Of a stretch of DNA of 64,000 nt, positions 8,976-19,056 are shown one piece after another. The stretch lies in NCBI GenBank assembly GCA_049799955.1, contig JBARIW010000032.1, positions 25,987 through 89,986 on the forward strand. The letters run 5' to 3'. Source of the DNA: JBGTFE01 sp049799955. GTDB taxonomy: Bacteria; Acidobacteriota; Blastocatellia; Pyrinomonadales; Pyrinomonadaceae. The stretch's first letter is position 1. Every line of letters starts with the position of its first letter. Made by a program: the position numbers and the translations under genes. The notes under the pieces are model-generated. The model had not been told where the DNA came from. It was given only the letters and a program-made list of their open reading frames with translations, and ran no database searches.

Positions 8976-9917
8976 ATGCAATTTCCATTCCAACTTTCCG
9001 AAGGTAAAGAATTCGACGCGGTCGGTTTCGGCACAAACGCGGTCGATTTTTTGATTGTCGTGCCCGAATATCCGGCGTTTAATTCGAAAATTAAATTAAC
9101 CGATTATATTCAAGCGGCGGGCGGCGAAGTCGCCACAACGATGGTCGGACTCGCGCGCCTCGGACTAAAAACTTCTTACGTCGGGCGTTTCGGCACAGAC
9201 CGTGAAGGCGATTTCGGATTAAAGACTTTGCGCGATGAAGCGGTCGATGTGCGTTTTGCCGAACAAATTGCGCGCGCGCGAACGCAAATCGCTTTTATCG
9301 TCATTGACGAGCGCAGCGGCGAGCGAACGGTCATCTGGCACAGAGATGAAAAACTGGCTTATCGCGGAGACGATGCGCCGGTGGACGTTGCCGCGCTCGG
9401 AAAAGTTCTGCATTTTACGCCGCACGATACAAAGGCTTGTTTGAAATTGGCGCAAAAGGCGCGGGCGGCGGGCACTATTGTTTCGAGCGATATTGACAAT
9501 ATATTTGAAGGAATTACGGAGCTTCTGCCGCACGTTGACATTTTTATTTCTTCAGCCGAATTTCCTGAAAAGCTCGTCGGAATCAAAGACCAAAAACAAT
9601 CCCTGCTCGAAATAAAATCGCGCTTCGGCTGCTCGATTGTCGGGATGACTCTGGGCGAGACGGGCTCGCTGATTCTGTGCGAAAACGAATTTATCCGGTC
9701 GAAAGGCTTCGCCGTTCCGAACGGCTGTAAAGACACGACCGGCGCGGGCGACGCATTTCGCGCGGGCTTTCTCTACGGCTTGCTCAGCGGCGAAACGGTG
9801 GAAAATTCGGCGCGGGCGGCAAACGCCGTCGCCGCGCTCAAATGCCGCGAGCTCGGCGCGCGAACGGCTTTGCCGAACAACTCGGAACTAGCGGAATTGA
9901 TTAAAAATGCCGGATAA
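8976..9917 (+). CDS. PfkB-family carbohydrate/nucleoside kinase
   Basis: A 313-residue ribokinase-like protein. The N-terminal half contains the sugar-binding pattern GGEVATTMVGLARLG near residues 50-65. The C-terminal signature DTTGAGDAFRAGFLYG near 253-268 contains the catalytic Asp and the anion hole. It should phosphorylate a sugar or nucleoside with ATP in the cytosol, but substrate cannot be told from sequence. It is a single gene, with about 200 bp of AT-rich DNA upstream that probably holds its promoter. Confidence 0.9.
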   Translation: MQFPFQLSEGKEFDAVGFGTNAVDFLIVVPEYPAFNSKIKLTDYIQAAGGEVATTMVGLARLGLKTSYVGRFGTDREGDFGLKTLRDEAVDVRFAEQIARARTQIAFIVIDERSGERTVIWHRDEKLAYRGDDAPVDVAALGKVLHFTPHDTKACLKLAQKARAAGTIVSSDIDNIFEGITELLPHVDIFISSAEFPEKLVGIKDQKQSLLEIKSRFGCSIVGMTLGETGSLILCENEFIRSKGFAVPNGCKDTTGAGDAFRAGFLYGLLSGETVENSARAANAVAALKCRELGARTALPNNSELAELIKNAG

Positions 9918-10019
9918 AAAAGTATAGACTTATCTGTGGTTTTAAGTTAGACTTGTTTTGTCGTGTTAAACGATATTTTTCTATCTAAACTCATTTCATA
10001 ACTCCTAATTCTTCAGAAT

Positions 10020-11261
10020 ATGGACTCGGTAATCGGATTAATCATACAATTTGCCGGTATTTTTTTAATCGGCACTCTGTTCGTGTTTCTGGCGAAATCG
10101 CTAAAATCCGACGCTTTGAAATATTGGAAAAGCGCGTGGCTTTCGCTGTCCGCGGCTTTGCTCAGCCTGTATATAGCTTTTAATTTTCCTCCGGTCGCCA
10201 AGCTGTTTCTGATTATGTACTATCTGGGCGAATATGTTTTTGCATATTTGCTGATTGCGGGCTGCCGCAACTTTGCCAATGACTGGAAGCCTTCGCCGAA
10301 AAACTGGTTTTTGCTTGTTCCAGCTTTGCTGATTTCAATTTTTCTGGCTTTTCCGGTTGCTGATTTTAACAACGTATTCAACTTTCACACGCTTATTCTG
10401 GCGACGACGTTTGCCGTCGCGTTTTTTACGCTTTCCGGGATACACGAACTTCAGCGCAAAGATACGGGCTTGCGCGTAATGAAGTTTGCGGTCGCTCTGC
10501 TGGCAATCGATTTTTATCATTACGCGCTGATTTTCAGTCTCAAACAAGCCGGTTTCCAACTGCCTCTGCCGGATAATTATCTTGCTTATAACTCGATTAT
10601 CGACCTCGTTCTGGAAATTCTGCTCGCCTTCGGAATGGTCATCGTTTTGATGGAAAGAGTTCGCGGCGATGTCGAAGAAACGAATTTAAAGCTCAAGGAA
10701 GCGCACGACCAGCTCGAAAAGCTCGCGCATATTGACCCTTTGACGACGGCTTTTACGCGGCACGCTTTTTACGGCTTTTTGCGAAAACACGGCAAAGATG
10801 CCGCCGCTATTTCCGGCTGCGTCGGCGTGTTCGACATCGACAATCTGAAACCGATAAACGACCTTCACGGTCATTCGGTCGGCGATGTCGCCATCAGCAC
10901 CGTCGCGCACGCAATTCGCTCTTTGGTGCGCGCCGACGATTTGATTTTCCGCTGGGGCGGCGACGAATTTTTCGTCGTAATGCTCGGCTTTGACGCTGCA
11001 CAGGCGCAGCTTAGAATGGACAATCTCAACCTGATGCTCGAAGACGTTAGATTATTCGGTCTGACGGAAAAAACGACCATCAAGGTTTCGTTCGGATTCG
11101 CCGTTTTCAAAGACATCGACGAGCTGGAAAAAGCCGTCGAAATCGCCGATGCCGAAATGTATAAAGCCAAACAGCGCAACAAAAAAACGGAAGCTGTTGA
11201 TAAAACATCCGTTATCTCGATTGAAGAATCCGTTTCCAAAATTCCAGCCGAATTATTCTAA
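10020..11261 (+). CDS. Membrane-bound GGDEF diguanylate cyclase
   Basis: A 413-residue protein. Residues 1 to about 215 contain six or seven membrane helices, followed by a short coiled coil (NLKLKEAHDQLEKLAHIDPLT) and a GGDEF domain. The active site RWGGDEFF is canonical, and an RADD inhibitory site lies exactly five residues before it, so the enzyme should make c-di-GMP and be product-inhibited. The membrane part is a likely sensor of unknown signal. The tail after about residue 385 is low in complexity and may be unstructured. Confidence 0.93.
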   Translation: MDSVIGLIIQFAGIFLIGTLFVFLAKSLKSDALKYWKSAWLSLSAALLSLYIAFNFPPVAKLFLIMYYLGEYVFAYLLIAGCRNFANDWKPSPKNWFLLVPALLISIFLAFPVADFNNVFNFHTLILATTFAVAFFTLSGIHELQRKDTGLRVMKFAVALLAIDFYHYALIFSLKQAGFQLPLPDNYLAYNSIIDLVLEILLAFGMVIVLMERVRGDVEETNLKLKEAHDQLEKLAHIDPLTTAFTRHAFYGFLRKHGKDAAAISGCVGVFDIDNLKPINDLHGHSVGDVAISTVAHAIRSLVRADDLIFRWGGDEFFVVMLGFDAAQAQLRMDNLNLMLEDVRLFGLTEKTTIKVSFGFAVFKDIDELEKAVEIADAEMYKAKQRNKKTEAVDKTSVISIEESVSKIPAELF

Positions 11262-11379
11262 AAATTCATCACTAAATCTTCTATTACAAAACTCTTACAT
11301 TTGCTCTGCCGAAAATCTGTTAGGCTTAAATTAGGCGCGAATTATACGCGCCGAAATTTGATAGTCATACGGGGTTTTT

Positions 11380-12252
<873 letters not shown>

Positions 12253-12268
12253 ACAACTTAAAAATTAA

Positions 12269-12315
12269 AAAATGGAAAATGGAAAATCAGCAATAGGTTT
12301 TCCATTTTCCATTTT
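12269..12315. repeat. Inverted repeat of 7-bp GAAAATG words
   Basis: Arms 12269-12286 and 12298-12315 are perfectly complementary over 18 bp and made of the word GGAAAAT. The element lies just after the desaturase and 25 bp before the histidine kinase start. A longer open frame from 12272 exists only because the repeat happens to be open in that frame. Confidence 0.9.
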
Positions 12316-12340
12316 CCGTTTTACACTTTCCATTAACGTT

Positions 12341-13276
12341 ATGCGTATAGCCCGTCGCCGAAAAGCCGCGATTTTCTCCGTCATTCTGGGCATTTGTCTG
12401 ATTACTCTGGCAGTTGCGCTGAATGTCGGCTGGATTTTGCTCAATTTGCAGGAAATCGCGCTGCTCATTTTCGGCATCGTTTTCTTTGCGCTGATTATCA
12501 CCGGCTTAATTCTAAATATGATTTTTCTCGTCCGCGAAATCCGGCGTAACGAGCAGCACGACGCTTTTTTAAACGCCGTTACGCACGAGCTGAAAACGCC
12601 GATTGCTTCTATCCGGCTTTATCTCGAAACTTTGAAATCACGCGAAGTTTCGGAAGAAAAACGCGGCGAATTTTACAACATAATGCTTGCCGACAGCAAT
12701 CGTCTTTTAACGACGGTCGAGCAGGTTTTGCAGGCAAGCCGCACGCGCGAAAAAGACCGTCTTTTAAATGTTTCGAGAATTAATCTCGGTAAGTTTTTGC
12801 AGGAATGCGCCGACATCATAAGAACCCGCTACAATCTGGACGAAAGCGCGATTACTTATAACGAAAAGCAGGAAGAAATAATAATTTCAGGCGACGCGGC
12901 GGAGCTGCAAACCGTCTTTGTAAACCTGCTCGACAACGCCGTCAAATATTCCAAAGAGAAAATAGAAATCTCAATCAGATTAAGAAATCCGAACGAAAAA
13001 TACGCGGAAGTCAGGATAAAAGACAACGGCATCGGGCTTGAAGAAAGCGAGATGAAGCGCATTTTCAAGCGATTTTACCGCGTCTCGAATCTTTCCACGC
13101 AGCAAATTAAGGGAACGGGTTTGGGCTTGAATATCGTGCGCTCGATTATCGAAAAACACAACGGGAAAATCTTCGCCGAAAGCAAGGGCGAAAACAAAGG
13201 AAGCACGTTTGTCGTGCGGCTGCGGAAAGCGAGTCCCAAGTCCCAAGTCTCAAGCCTCAAGTCAAAAAACAGTTGA
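12341..13276 (+). CDS. Two-component sensor histidine kinase
   Basis: A 311-residue kinase from the ATG at 12341; an upstream ATG (12272) would translate the hairpin repeat and is rejected. Two membrane helices at about residues 8-60 bracket a very short external part. The phosphoacceptor box THELKTPIASI lies near residue 82 and the ATPase motifs NAVKYS, DNGIGLEE and GTGLGLNIV follow. It autophosphorylates and passes phosphate to the response regulator encoded next. The natural end seems to be near VRLRK: the last 15 or so residues (ASPKSQVSSLKSKNS) are translated from the next hairpin repeat, which also supplies the stop codon. Confidence 0.93.
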   Translation: MRIARRRKAAIFSVILGICLITLAVALNVGWILLNLQEIALLIFGIVFFALIITGLILNMIFLVREIRRNEQHDAFLNAVTHELKTPIASIRLYLETLKSREVSEEKRGEFYNIMLADSNRLLTTVEQVLQASRTREKDRLLNVSRINLGKFLQECADIIRTRYNLDESAITYNEKQEEIIISGDAAELQTVFVNLLDNAVKYSKEKIEISIRLRNPNEKYAEVRIKDNGIGLEESEMKRIFKRFYRVSNLSTQQIKGTGLGLNIVRSIIEKHNGKIFAESKGENKGSTFVVRLRKASPKSQVSSLKSKNS

Positions 13277-13309
13277 CTTAGGACTTTTGGGACTTGAGAC
13301 TTGGGACTT
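13232..13309. repeat. Inverted repeat of 7-bp GTCCCAA words overlapping a CDS end
   Basis: Core arms 13239-13254 and 13293-13308 are perfectly complementary over 16 bp, within longer imperfect arrays of GTCCCAA/GTCTCAA. The left arm is translated as the C-terminal tail of the kinase and the right arm ends 11 bp before the response regulator ATG. The same words form the insertion inside the ABC exporter at 22441-22534. Confidence 0.92.
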
Positions 13310-13319
13310 TTTAGCGATT

Positions 13320-14039
13320 ATGAAAATTCTTATTGTCGAAGACGAATTACACCTTGCCGAAGGTATGCGTTTCAATCTCGAAGCCGACGGTTTCGAAGTT
13401 GAAACGGCGGCTGACGGCGCGATTGCTCTGAATTTGCTTTTAACTGAAAATAAAACGTTTGACGCGATAGTTCTGGACGTGATGATGCCGAAAGTCGATG
13501 GATTTGAGGTTGCCCAAAAGCTTCGTCAGAGCGAAATTTTCACGCCGATTCTGATGCTCACGGCGCTCGGCAAACCCGAAGACGTTTTGCAGGGCTTTGA
13601 AGCCGGAGCCGATGATTATCTGCCGAAACCGTTTGAGCTTCAGATTTTTCTGGCGCGTCTGAACGGACTTCTCAGACGGCGCGAATGGTTTCGAAAAGAA
13701 AATCCCGCTTCGCCGACCGCCGAAAGCAACGTCTTTACCGTCAACGGAAAAACGATTGATTTTGACAATCTGGAATTGAAAAACGGCGGAGACGCGAGCG
13801 TTCATCTGACCTTGATGGAAGCAAAACTCCTGCGTTATTTGATTGAAAACGAAGGCAAAGCCGTCTCGCGCAAAACGATTCTCGAAGAAGTCTGGGATTT
13901 GCACGAAGACACGGACACGCGCGCGATTGATAATTTTATCGTGCGTCTTCGAAAGCTTCTGGAAAGCGAGCCAAACAGCCCGCGCATTCTGCAAACCGTG
14001 CGCGGCGTCGGTTATCGTTTCGTGAAAAGCGAAGATTAG
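13320..14039 (+). CDS. OmpR-family response regulator
   Basis: A 239-residue regulator starting at ATG 13320 (MKILIVEDE); the upstream open frame is translated repeat. The receiver domain (residues 1-120) has the acidic pair EDE, phosphoacceptor in VLDVMMP and the conserved Lys in LPKPFE. The C-terminal winged helix (residues 140-235) ends with the signature RAIDNFIVRLRKLLE..VRGVGYRF. It is the cognate partner of the kinase just upstream; the target genes are unknown. Confidence 0.95.
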   Translation: MKILIVEDELHLAEGMRFNLEADGFEVETAADGAIALNLLLTENKTFDAIVLDVMMPKVDGFEVAQKLRQSEIFTPILMLTALGKPEDVLQGFEAGADDYLPKPFELQIFLARLNGLLRRREWFRKENPASPTAESNVFTVNGKTIDFDNLELKNGGDASVHLTLMEAKLLRYLIENEGKAVSRKTILEEVWDLHEDTDTRAIDNFIVRLRKLLESEPNSPRILQTVRGVGYRFVKSED

Positions 14040-14040
14040 A

Positions 14041-14193
14041 GGTCGGAACCGCCTGCGGCAGCGGCGGGTTAGTAGAAACGATGAATGCGGAACGATGAAT
14101 GATGAACTGAAGAAACTTGTCTTTACTTCATCATTCATCGTTCATAATTCATCATTAAAACAATCCCGCCCGCTGCCGCAGGCGGTTCTGACC
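14041..14193. repeat. Nested inverted repeat: AT-rich hairpin inside a GC-rich hairpin
   Basis: The outer arms, 14041-14068 and 14165-14193, are GC-rich (GAACCGCCTGCGGCAGCGG core) and complementary with a few mismatches. Inside them lies a second element of ATGAACG/GATGAAT words with arms at about 14079-14112 and 14123-14156. The whole fills the gap between two convergent genes. The nesting suggests that one element inserted into the loop of an older one. Confidence 0.9.
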
Positions 14194-14202
14194 TGTTTCA
14201 AC

Positions 14203-17200
14203 TTATCTTACAAACGCAGACGGAAGCGGAAAATCGCCTGTGGTTCCCCAGTTAAAAACCAGCGAGCCGAAATCCGAGCTTTTCAGAACGTACCATTTTC
14301 CTTCGCTCGGTCGCCAGATGGCGTAATCGAACTTTCCGTCGCCTTCATAATCGCCGACAACCGGGAAATCGCCGTTCAATCCCCACGCGATGGAGCGATA
14401 ATCGTCGTCCGAGCTTCGCAAAACATACCAGACGCCGATTGAAGGTCGCCAGACGGCAATATCCGCTTTGCCGTCGCCGTCGTAGTCGCCCGAAACCGGT
14501 CTGTCCTCGGCAATGCCGAAATGCCTGATATAAACCTGCGAATCGGAGCTTCTGAAGATATACCAATCGCCGCTCGAAGGTCGATAAACGGCGATGTCCG
14601 CTTTGCCGTCGTTATCGTAATCGTTAACGACGGGCTTGTCGCCGGTCAGTCCGAATTTCATAATCATCATCGAATTATCTATGCTCCGGCGGATATACCA
14701 ATTTCCTTCCGACGGACGCCAGACGGCAATGTCGGCTTTGCCGTCGCCGTCAAAATCTCCCGGCGCGGCGATGTCTTCCGCGATGCCGAACTGCTGAAAA
14801 TGAATCGGTTTCGAATTGCGGTCGATGACAAACCACAAACCGCTGTCCGGGCGATAAATGGCAAAATCGGTAAACCGGTCGCCGTCGTAATCAGCCGGAA
14901 CAATCGTATCGGTCGGTCGGGCAAAGTTTTTGGTAACTCCGCCCGGTGTAAGCGAATTGATATACCAACCTATTTCCCTCGGGCGAAAGACAGAAAAATC
15001 GGTGCGGCGGTCGTTGTCGAAATCGAACAAATTTCCCTTTGCAACCTGGCAGGAATTGATTAAAACGGAAACGTCGTTTGTGCTTGAATTCGCGGTGATA
15101 AGGTCAGGTCTGCTGTCGCCGTTGAAATCGGCGGTTCTGACCGCATTCGGATTTTGCCCGACGACAATACTGCTTGTCAGCACTTTTACACTATTCGAGC
15201 CGCTCAAGGCTGTCGCCAAATCTATGCTGCTGTTGCCGTCATAATCTGCCGAAGTCAGCGAAATCGGATTTGCTCCGCCTGCATCAGTGGTGTTCCCGTT
15301 ACATGTGAACACACCGCCAGCCCCACCGGAACAAAATTCAATCGAATCCGAATTATAATTGGCGATAGCAATGTCGATAAAGCTGTCATTCCCGATAAAA
15401 TTACCGGCTTCGACCGCTACCGGACCTCTGCCGAAAGTAAATAAGTTTTGTGCCTGCTGGAATGTTCCATTACCGCTGCCAAGAAAAGTTGAAACGCTGT
15501 CCGCGCCGAAATTCGCCACGATAAGGTCTTGATTGCTATCGTTGTTAAAGTCCGTCACCAGGACAAAAGCGGGTTGCGTTCTCGTTCTGACGGAGTTTCC
15601 CGCGATAAAGCCTCCTGTGCCGTTGCCGAGCAGAATCGAAACCGTGCCGGCAAAAAATCCGCCGAAATTTGCCACCGCCAAATCCTGTTTCGTGTCGTTG
15701 TTAAAATCGCCGACGGCAATGGAAATCGGGCTTCCGCCGACAAAAAAGTTGGTCGGCGCGGAAAAACCGCCCATTCCGTCGCCGAGCAGAATTGAGACAT
15801 TATTCGAGCCTGAATTAACGACCGCAAGGTCGAAATTATTGTCGGCGTTAAATTTTCCCGCCGCAATCGCATACGGGCTCGAACCTGCGGTAACGACGGT
15901 TTGCGACGCAAAAGTTCCGTCGCCGTTGCCGTTTAGAATCGAAACATCGTTGGAAACCTGATTTGTAACGGCTAAATCCGCCTTCGTATCGTTGTTAAAA
16001 TCGGCAATCGCCATATTGGTAGGATTTACACCGACCGGAAAGTTCGTCGGCGTAAAATTCGGTGAAAGACACGTTGCCGGAGTAGGCGGCGGCGTCGGTA
16101 TGGTCGTTATATCGAGACTCCAACCGCCCGAAATCGAGCCGGCGTTGGTCCGAGCGTCATCGACGACAAAGAGCCGCCAGTCGCCGTTTGGATTGAAACC
16201 GTTGAAATTGCTTAATTGATTTGTATCGGTTCGGAAATACGGACGCAGAGGCGCGGGCGCGGGAAATGTATCCAAAAATTCCACAGTATTATTGTCCGTC
16301 GGCTTATATGTTCCCGAAACGGCAGGATTTAAATTTCCCGTCGCCGCATCGTCAAACGTAAGATTTACATTACTTGCGGCAGCGATTCCAACGTCCGACA
16401 TTAAAATCAAGCCTCTTCCATTGGGACTCACAAGCAAAATATCAACATCAGTCGGAAGGGTATGCGAAAAACCCGTGAGCGTAACTTTCAGATTGGAAAT
16501 GACGCCCGACGCGCCCGAAACGTTTATCGTCGAGCCGTAAGGCGTCGCCGGAGTAAGAATATCGTTTATTCCGATATAAGCGGAATTGGCAAAAGTCTGC
16601 GGCGCGCCATCGGTCGTAATATTCAGCGACCAGCCCGAATTAATGCTTCCCGGCGCGACGATAGCAGCGTCAGCCACATAAAGCGACCACGTTCCATTCG
16701 GACTTGCGCCGTTAAAAGTCGAAGCGAAAGTCGCGCCCGGCGGCGAATTGTAAGGCGCGACGGGCGCGGGCGCGGGAAATACGTCGGCGCTGCCGCTGTT
16801 ATTTGTCGGCAGATACGTTCCCGGAAAAGGAAAAGAAATATTTAGCGTCGAAGATGCAGTATCGCTGAAAGTATAAACATAATCTTCAGGAATTATCTGA
16901 CCGCCTGCATCGGAAAGAAAAATATATTTTGCGCCGCTCGGGCTAACCAGAAGCATATCCAGTTGAGACATAGTCAGGTGCGTTAAGCCTTTTAGCGTAA
17001 CTTCGACCTTTGTTATCGTTCCGGTCATTCCCGAAACGTCTATTGTCGAAGGATAGAGCGTCGCCGTCGTCGGCGCGCTCAATGTACCCGGAGTTGTATT
17101 TATCGTAATCGGCGCGGTATTTGAATAAACGGTCAACAGAGATTTTTTTTTAGCGAAAGATTCGGGAGAAAGCGAAAATAATAAAATCGAAACCAGAAGA

Positions 17201-17238
17201 ATAGAAGCCATGCGACGGGAAAAATCTTTTCCGAACAT
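14203..17238 (-). CDS. Secreted protein with two P-like domains and FG-GAP/VCBS repeats
   Basis: A 1011-residue protein. The start at 17238 is chosen because a GGAGGT site lies 5 nt upstream; a longer frame to 17310 is not needed. A signal peptide (hydrophobic core ILLVSILLFSLSPESFA) is followed by two copies of a proprotein-convertase P-like beta sandwich (NGTWSLYVAD.. and NGDWRLFVVD..), residues about 40-390. Then come many FG-GAP/VCBS repeats (DFNNDTKADLAV type), and in the last 270 residues a related series (DYDGDGKADIAVWRPS) with calcium-binding-like DxDxDG loops. Such proteins are cell-surface or secreted beta-propeller adhesins. No catalytic domain is visible. Confidence 0.85.
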   Translation of the reverse strand: MFGKDFSRRMASILLVSILLFSLSPESFAKKKSLLTVYSNTAPITINTTPGTLSAPTTATLYPSTIDVSGMTGTITKVEVTLKGLTHLTMSQLDMLLVSPSGAKYIFLSDAGGQIIPEDYVYTFSDTASSTLNISFPFPGTYLPTNNSGSADVFPAPAPVAPYNSPPGATFASTFNGASPNGTWSLYVADAAIVAPGSINSGWSLNITTDGAPQTFANSAYIGINDILTPATPYGSTINVSGASGVISNLKVTLTGFSHTLPTDVDILLVSPNGRGLILMSDVGIAAASNVNLTFDDAATGNLNPAVSGTYKPTDNNTVEFLDTFPAPAPLRPYFRTDTNQLSNFNGFNPNGDWRLFVVDDARTNAGSISGGWSLDITTIPTPPPTPATCLSPNFTPTNFPVGVNPTNMAIADFNNDTKADLAVTNQVSNDVSILNGNGDGTFASQTVVTAGSSPYAIAAGKFNADNNFDLAVVNSGSNNVSILLGDGMGGFSAPTNFFVGGSPISIAVGDFNNDTKQDLAVANFGGFFAGTVSILLGNGTGGFIAGNSVRTRTQPAFVLVTDFNNDSNQDLIVANFGADSVSTFLGSGNGTFQQAQNLFTFGRGPVAVEAGNFIGNDSFIDIAIANYNSDSIEFCSGGAGGVFTCNGNTTDAGGANPISLTSADYDGNSSIDLATALSGSNSVKVLTSSIVVGQNPNAVRTADFNGDSRPDLITANSSTNDVSVLINSCQVAKGNLFDFDNDRRTDFSVFRPREIGWYINSLTPGGVTKNFARPTDTIVPADYDGDRFTDFAIYRPDSGLWFVIDRNSKPIHFQQFGIAEDIAAPGDFDGDGKADIAVWRPSEGNWYIRRSIDNSMMIMKFGLTGDKPVVNDYDNDGKADIAVYRPSSGDWYIFRSSDSQVYIRHFGIAEDRPVSGDYDGDGKADIAVWRPSIGVWYVLRSSDDDYRSIAWGLNGDFPVVGDYEGDGKFDYAIWRPSEGKWYVLKSSDFGSLVFNWGTTGDFPLPSAFVR

Positions 17239-17426
17239 ATTTACCTCCGAATTGGAAAATTTAGAAACGCAATTTTGAGGTACGTTAGCACTTCCTAAAT
17301 CTTCGAACAAGGATTTATCAGCAAACTCGGATGCCGGAATCGCTTTTTAATGAAATTTAATAAAAGTTTATAAAAATAGAGCTTTTCGTAAAAATCAAAC
17401 AAGTTTGCGGCTGAATTTTGCAAAAC

Positions 17427-18902
17427 CTAACGTCTTTGCGAAATTCGTATCATCTCGCGCCAGTTTTCGTTCAAATCGAATCGAAACATTTCGATTTCAG
17501 GCGAAATCGTCTTTGCCAGAAACTCCGAATCACGGTGAAAGCTCAAGGTCGGCGCGACCAGATAGACAAGCGCCGACTTTTCGGAAATTTCCGCGTCGCC
17601 GAACAATTTTGTCTTTTGCAGATTTCCGGCGCGTCTCTGCCGTTCGATTTTGCGCCAGTAATCCGCCGCCTGAAAAATCATTTCTCTATCGGGCGCGACT
17701 TTTATTTCGATAACTGCGAGCCGCCCGTCTTTTCGTATTGCCAGCAAATCGATGCGCCCGCGTTCGGCGCGAAATTGATGATAAAGCGGCGATAAAATCA
17801 GGTTAGCGTCAAGCAGTTTTACGTTTCGCCTTAAAATGGCTTCAAGCCACGCTTCGGGCGCTGAATGGTAAAAGGCGTGCCGCTTGTTCGGTGAATCGAA
17901 CCGCCGGTAATTTTCCAGATTTTCGATTAGTTCGAGCAAATCCTTCCAATTTTCTTTTGACAAACTCACGCGATTTCGCTCGATGCCGAACCAGACCTTT
18001 TCCGTATCGAAAACTTTTCGCGCGCGCGCAAACGGCAGCCCGAGAAAACGCAGAGTTTCGCCATGTTTGCTGGATATCAAATCAATTTTATCCGGCGCGA
18101 GCGCAATTATTTTTTGCGACGTTTTGCTGATTCGAGCGTTTTCAGCCGGTTGAATTTCCTTCGGCTTTCCTTTCCAAAGCTCTGAAATTTGCAAGCTCGA
18201 AACTTCAGTCAGGCTTTCCTCACTTTGCGCTTTTGCGCCTTTGCGGGAAATTTCCTTTATAAAAATTCTCGCTTTCCAATTTTCTTTCAGCAGCGCGTGA
18301 AGCTTCAGCAGATTCTTCGCCTGTTTCTTTTCACTTAAAATCCAGACAGTTTCAACCGGCTTTTGCTTTCGATTCTGCAATTTCGCCAGCCACAAAATCG
18401 CCGAAGTCAAAAGAATTTCCGGCGTTAAAGTGTCGGAGACATCGGCTAAAACGGCGATTTGTTTTCTATCATTATTTTCAAAAATTATCTGCGCAAAACG
18501 CCCGTTTTCCTCGTTTAATTCGACGCGAACGAGTTGTGAGCCTTGAATATTTTCCTCGATAATTCCGGCAATTTGGTTTGCCTTTTCGAGTCGCGCAAGC
18601 TCGACCGTCGCGCTCAATTCTGCGGCGGAAATGCGCGGAACGAGCTTTATCTTTTCATTTTCTTTCCCGAAATTGCGCGATAAATTCAGCAAAATCTCGC
18701 CGTTCCCGATTTTATAATCTTTAACGCGCCACGTCTGAAAACCTTTGTCGTCCGGAAAGCCGAAAAGAATTTTCTCGCGCTCAAAGCTAATTTCGATTTC
18801 CGTATTTTTGAGAGAAAAAGTTTTCCCGCTCGAATGAATCAGAAGCCACTCGGTTTGCGCGTTGAGGCAGTTTTGAATTTCATCTTGCGGATTTTCAGTC
18901 AT
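17427..18902 (-). CDS. Unrecognised protein with C-terminal PD-(D/E)XK-like nuclease fold
   Basis: A 491-residue protein that I cannot name. Near residues 390-420 it has RGRIDLLAIRKDGRLAVIEIKV, which fits the D...(E)XK core of the PD-(D/E)XK superfamily (Asp, then Glu-Ile-Lys). The N-terminal part has no clear motif. Such proteins may act in DNA repair or restriction, or simply use the fold for binding. Residues about 217-226 (SRKGAKAQSE) are the translation of a GCGCAAAG-type word repeat, a likely later insertion. It has no operon partner; a nested hairpin lies upstream of its start. Confidence 0.6.
   Translation of the reverse strand: MTENPQDEIQNCLNAQTEWLLIHSSGKTFSLKNTEIEISFEREKILFGFPDDKGFQTWRVKDYKIGNGEILLNLSRNFGKENEKIKLVPRISAAELSATVELARLEKANQIAGIIEENIQGSQLVRVELNEENGRFAQIIFENNDRKQIAVLADVSDTLTPEILLTSAILWLAKLQNRKQKPVETVWILSEKKQAKNLLKLHALLKENWKARIFIKEISRKGAKAQSEESLTEVSSLQISELWKGKPKEIQPAENARISKTSQKIIALAPDKIDLISSKHGETLRFLGLPFARARKVFDTEKVWFGIERNRVSLSKENWKDLLELIENLENYRRFDSPNKRHAFYHSAPEAWLEAILRRNVKLLDANLILSPLYHQFRAERGRIDLLAIRKDGRLAVIEIKVAPDREMIFQAADYWRKIERQRRAGNLQKTKLFGDAEISEKSALVYLVAPTLSFHRDSEFLAKTISPEIEMFRFDLNENWREMIRISQRR
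18223..18246. repeat. Single word-repeat arm inside a coding sequence
   Basis: An array of CTTTGCGC/CTTTTGCG words on the + strand, read on the - strand as RKGAKAQ inside the PD-(D/E)XK-like protein. No complementary arm is nearby, so this is a solo arm. The resulting peptide keeps the reading frame. Confidence 0.6.
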
Positions 18903-18911
18903 TTTTATTTC

Positions 18912-19045
18912 AACGCGGAGACGCAGAGAAAGAAATTAACAGGGATGACAGGATGAAAAGGATAAATCAAAAATAAATCCCTGTCTATCCTGTTATCCCT
19001 GTTAATTTCCTTTTAAAAATCTCTGCGTCTCCGCGTCTCTGCGTT
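18912..19045. repeat. Nested inverted repeat (8-bp words outside, 9-bp words inside)
   Basis: The outer arms 18912-18929 and 19020-19045 carry ACGCAGAG/ACGCGGAG words; the inner arms 18938-18963 and 18977-19003 carry ACAGGATGA/ACAGGGATA words. It fills the gap between two genes on the - strand. The inner family recurs alone at 46015-46094 and the outer alone at 44407-44469, supporting insertion of one element into another. Confidence 0.9.
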
Positions 19046-19056
19046 TAAGTTTTTCT

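Noticed and set aside
12272..12340. Upstream ATG giving a 23-residue extension of the histidine kinase
   Set aside because: The extension is entirely translated hairpin repeat; the ATG at 12341 gives the family-like start.
13209..13319. Long N-terminal extension of the response regulator
   Set aside because: It reads through the previous gene end and the repeat; MKILIVEDE at 13320 is the standard start.
14521..16845. Several + strand open frames opposite the FG-GAP repeat gene
   Set aside because: They are antisense shadows of a repetitive, low-stop region; the - strand gene has a signal peptide, a good ribosome site and domain repeats.
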